DNA of 64,000 nt from Pestalotiopsis fici W106-1 (lineage: Eukaryota; Ascomycota; Sordariomycetes; Amphisphaeriales; Sporocadaceae), in contig NW_006917103.1 of assembly GCF_000516985.1 (NCBI RefSeq), forward strand, positions 620,001 through 684,000, in the 5' to 3' direction. Under the pieces are notes generated by a model, which saw only the letters and a list, made by a program, of their open reading frames with translations, made no database searches and was not told the origin of the DNA. The translations under genes were made by a program, and so were the position numbers. Position 1 is the stretch's first letter. Each line of letters starts with the position of its first letter. Shown here piece after piece: positions 61,924-64,000 of this stretch.

Positions 61924-64000
61924 TCATTGCCAGCCTCCTCTCCTTCCATTAGTGCGGCGTCCATTCGCCAAGTTGGGAACATTCAAGAAACTAGTTCCAT
62001 AGGGATATATGTTGACGGGACGTTTCTTAGTCGGTAGAGAGTTCAACGCATCCCACATCTCTATGATGCCTGCCCGTCGAGCAGGTAACATGCTATATTG
62101 CAACGAGTATAGGACCTTGCGATGGATTGGCGGAACGAAGCGTCCTGTAATCAGGCAGAACAGCACACGTGGTGACAGATAGTGCTTGCGTATGCGACTG
62201 CCCATCTGGAAGTACTGATGAAACATTGCTGTAAAGGAAAGCGGAATCGGCTTGACGTAAATGACAGAGGTAGGTGGTTGTAACGGCGATGTGGGAGTAT
62301 TAGATTCGAGTTTAAGTCTATCTTGGGTATCACGAAGTTCAAAACGGATGCCGCCTACAGAGAATTAGTATTTTGCACCCGACAATGTAGGATAGCGGAG
62401 ACTGACCTGGGAGACGCCGAGGATCTTTGATCCGGAGCATCAAGGCAAACAGTGGGAAATGGTTCAAACAAGAAAGCATCGTATCAAAGACAGCCTTCAG
62501 AGAGATGATGGCCATCCGCGCTACGGCGAAATTCAAGTAGAACACGACAACAGTAGGGAGTAAGAAGAAGAGTAACGTGAAGAGAATCGTGCCAACGAGT
62601 AGTTGGTCTAGGTCGTAGTCGCATGAGTCGACACGATTACGAAGCACATTGTACTTTTTCCCCCGAAAGAGCTGGAAAAGAGAGAGAAGAATGGTGAGTT
62701 GCCAATGATATATACGGGCGGAAGCGAGGTAGAAGGAGTATATGTGGACCGTCAGGATCGATACCAGGTCAGAGAACATGGCGATAGGCATGCTAGCACC
62801 GGCAAAGCTGGAAAAGCCAATGAACCAGATAATATGTGGCAGCAAGGGTTGGAGCGTGGCGATGCAGCTTGACCAGTACTCAATGACCCAAAGAAACAAG
62901 TCACCCAGGAAGAGTGCAAGCTCCTTGTTGAGCTTTAGTCCGGCCGGCCATCCCATGAGCCACTCAATGCTGCTGTGCAGTGCCTCCACGGTATATTGCC
63001 CGAGCAGTATGCCAATTTGATCTGCAACCCAACCGGCATTGTCGATGATGTAGGATCCGATAGCAATACCGATAATCACATCATTAGCCACAAGCCACAA
63101 GCTGTTATAGAATCGTATGTAGTCGGGGTGGCTGGTCGTGACACTCTCCCAATCGTTTTTTCGCAGGCGAAGCTTGACATATTGCATGGGCCAATAGCAG
63201 AACTGTTGTAGGCGGATTTCGATCTGCTGGGCCGTTGCTGAAATATCCTTGAGTGCTGGCGAGCTCGGCCTCAGCCGCCATTCTAGAACCTGTAGCAAGA
63301 TCTCTGCGGCAGCTCGATGGCCAACAAGCATAAGTATGAACAGGCGCCGGATAACGGGGAACAGATAGAGTATAATCATGTCCCACATCCACAGTATTAC
63401 ATAGTCGCGCATGGTTGTGGCATGCTCAACTACCCGCTCCGAAACGCTGAGGGCCCTCTTTGGTCGTGTGCCGATCAATGGCACGTTTTTCTGCAGCAGC
63501 TGCTCCAGCTCGAATGCCCAGTTGATCTGGTTGACGATCCTCGGTAATGCCTTGTCCTTCATTGATGGCGCGTGTTTGATGACAGAGTGCTGCGCGAGCT
63601 TCTCAACCAATTTCCGCCTCTTTTCCTTGTATTGGCGCTCATGCTTCTCGTCCTCGGCTTCTGACGCGTCGGAAAGCGATAGCAGCAAGTGATCCTCCTT
63701 GTCTGCAAGAGCTAGCGCCATGGGATTGAGAGAGATGTATTGCATCCGGTTTGGCAATGGTCTTTCAAATAAGATGACCTGAACGCTTGAAGCCACATGG
63801 CATGTCACTTTGGGTACGCGCAGGGAGTGTCCGGTCTTTGCAAGCACCCATGATGGCTCGAGCACAAATGCGCCTTCTGCAGCGGCATGCGCATTCGTAA
63901 CACCCAGGACGTGCATGGAATCATGGCCACACAGTTTGCTAATTCGGGTAGGATCGTGCGGCGCGCTCCGCAAGAGGATACCGGTTTTCAAAGCGTTTTC
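61924..64000 (-). CDS. gpi1: GPI1/PIG-Q subunit of GPI-GlcNAc transferase (5' end beyond window)
   Basis: Subunit of the ER complex that makes the first committed intermediate of GPI anchors (GlcNAc-PI). Read here: one exon from the window edge to 62407, a 52-nt intron (62355-62406, GTCAGT donor, TACTAAT branch, TGTAG acceptor), and a last exon 61924-62354. The frame is open through base 64000 with no ATG, so the N-terminus is outside the window. Many membrane helices are visible (YVILWMWDMIILYLFPVIRR, the LLPHIIWFIGFSSFAGASMP segment, and LLVGTILFTLLFFLLPTVVV). Gpi1 family hallmarks are HIYSFYLASARIYHWQLTIL, RGKKYNVLRNRVDSCDYDLD and, across the splice, RLPGGIRFELRD. The C-terminal exon has YVKPIPLSFTAMFHQYFQMG, also a family motif. 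Complete at the 3' end and intact as far as it can be read. Confidence 0.92.

Noticed and set aside
1..64000. tRNA, rRNA, CRISPR arrays, insertion sequences and LTR elements
   Set aside because: Scanned by eye for B-box words, cloverleaf-like symmetry, regularly spaced repeats and transposase/reverse-transcriptase motifs; none was convincing. A tRNAscan or RepeatMasker run would be decisive.

Overview
This window is nuclear DNA of a filamentous ascomycete, most likely a Sordariomycete of hypocrealean type. The genes carry short introns (about 45-80 nt) with GTAAGT/GTGAGT-like donors, CTRAY branch points and YAG acceptors. Both strands are mixed with no operons, leaders are CT- or CA-rich, and the families are typical of Pezizomycotina: an APSES/ankyrin factor, a DUF4470 protein, a DUF3431 protein, a PhiA-like wall protein, a Dal5-type transporter and a fungal siderophore-type NRPS. 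I saw no rRNA, tRNA, CRISPR array or intact transposon.

Layout. 1-11 kb: the 5' two thirds of an MBP1-type cell-cycle transcription factor (cut by the left edge), a LYR-motif protein, an SSAT-like GNAT acetyltransferase, a 3.2-kb minus-strand reading frame broken only by two TAG codons, and an F-box-like protein. 11-20 kb: a very long coiled-coil plus Glu/Pro/Ala-repeat protein and a secretory single-pass membrane protein. 22-32 kb: a salicylate-hydroxylase-like FAD monooxygenase facing an NRPS of A-T-C-dA-T-C layout. That layout matches the NPS6/SidD extracellular siderophore synthetases, and the NRPS has paired ATCAGATAA (SreA-type) iron-regulatory GATA sites upstream. 32-42 kb: a Myb/SANT-like protein, a secreted aspartic protease and a small secreted protein with three CX3C-Xn-CX3C units. 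42-51 kb: a DUF4470 protein with an apparent 1-nt lesion, an alpha/beta hydrolase, a Dal5-family transporter and a PhiA-like wall protein. 53-64 kb: an unknown (possibly cupin-like) protein, a DUF3431 protein, AIM24, a divergent acyl-CoA dehydrogenase / APH-kinase pair, and GPI1 (cut by the right edge).

How the genes work together. Two associations stand out. The NRPS with its GATA elements looks like the assembly step of an iron-responsive extracellular siderophore pathway, although its usual acyltransferase, hydratase and transporter partners are not in the window. The divergent pair at 58.7-61.7 kb looks like the two halves of vertebrate ACAD10/ACAD11 (kinase plus dehydrogenase) held as separate genes with a shared 422-bp promoter; the dehydrogenase ends in SKL and the kinase in PKL, which suggests a peroxisomal hydroxy-acyl-CoA pathway. 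The remaining genes are housekeeping or secretion functions with no visible cluster logic.

Exon boundaries were derived by reading splice signals and checking phase and family conservation by eye. No alignment or transcript data were available.
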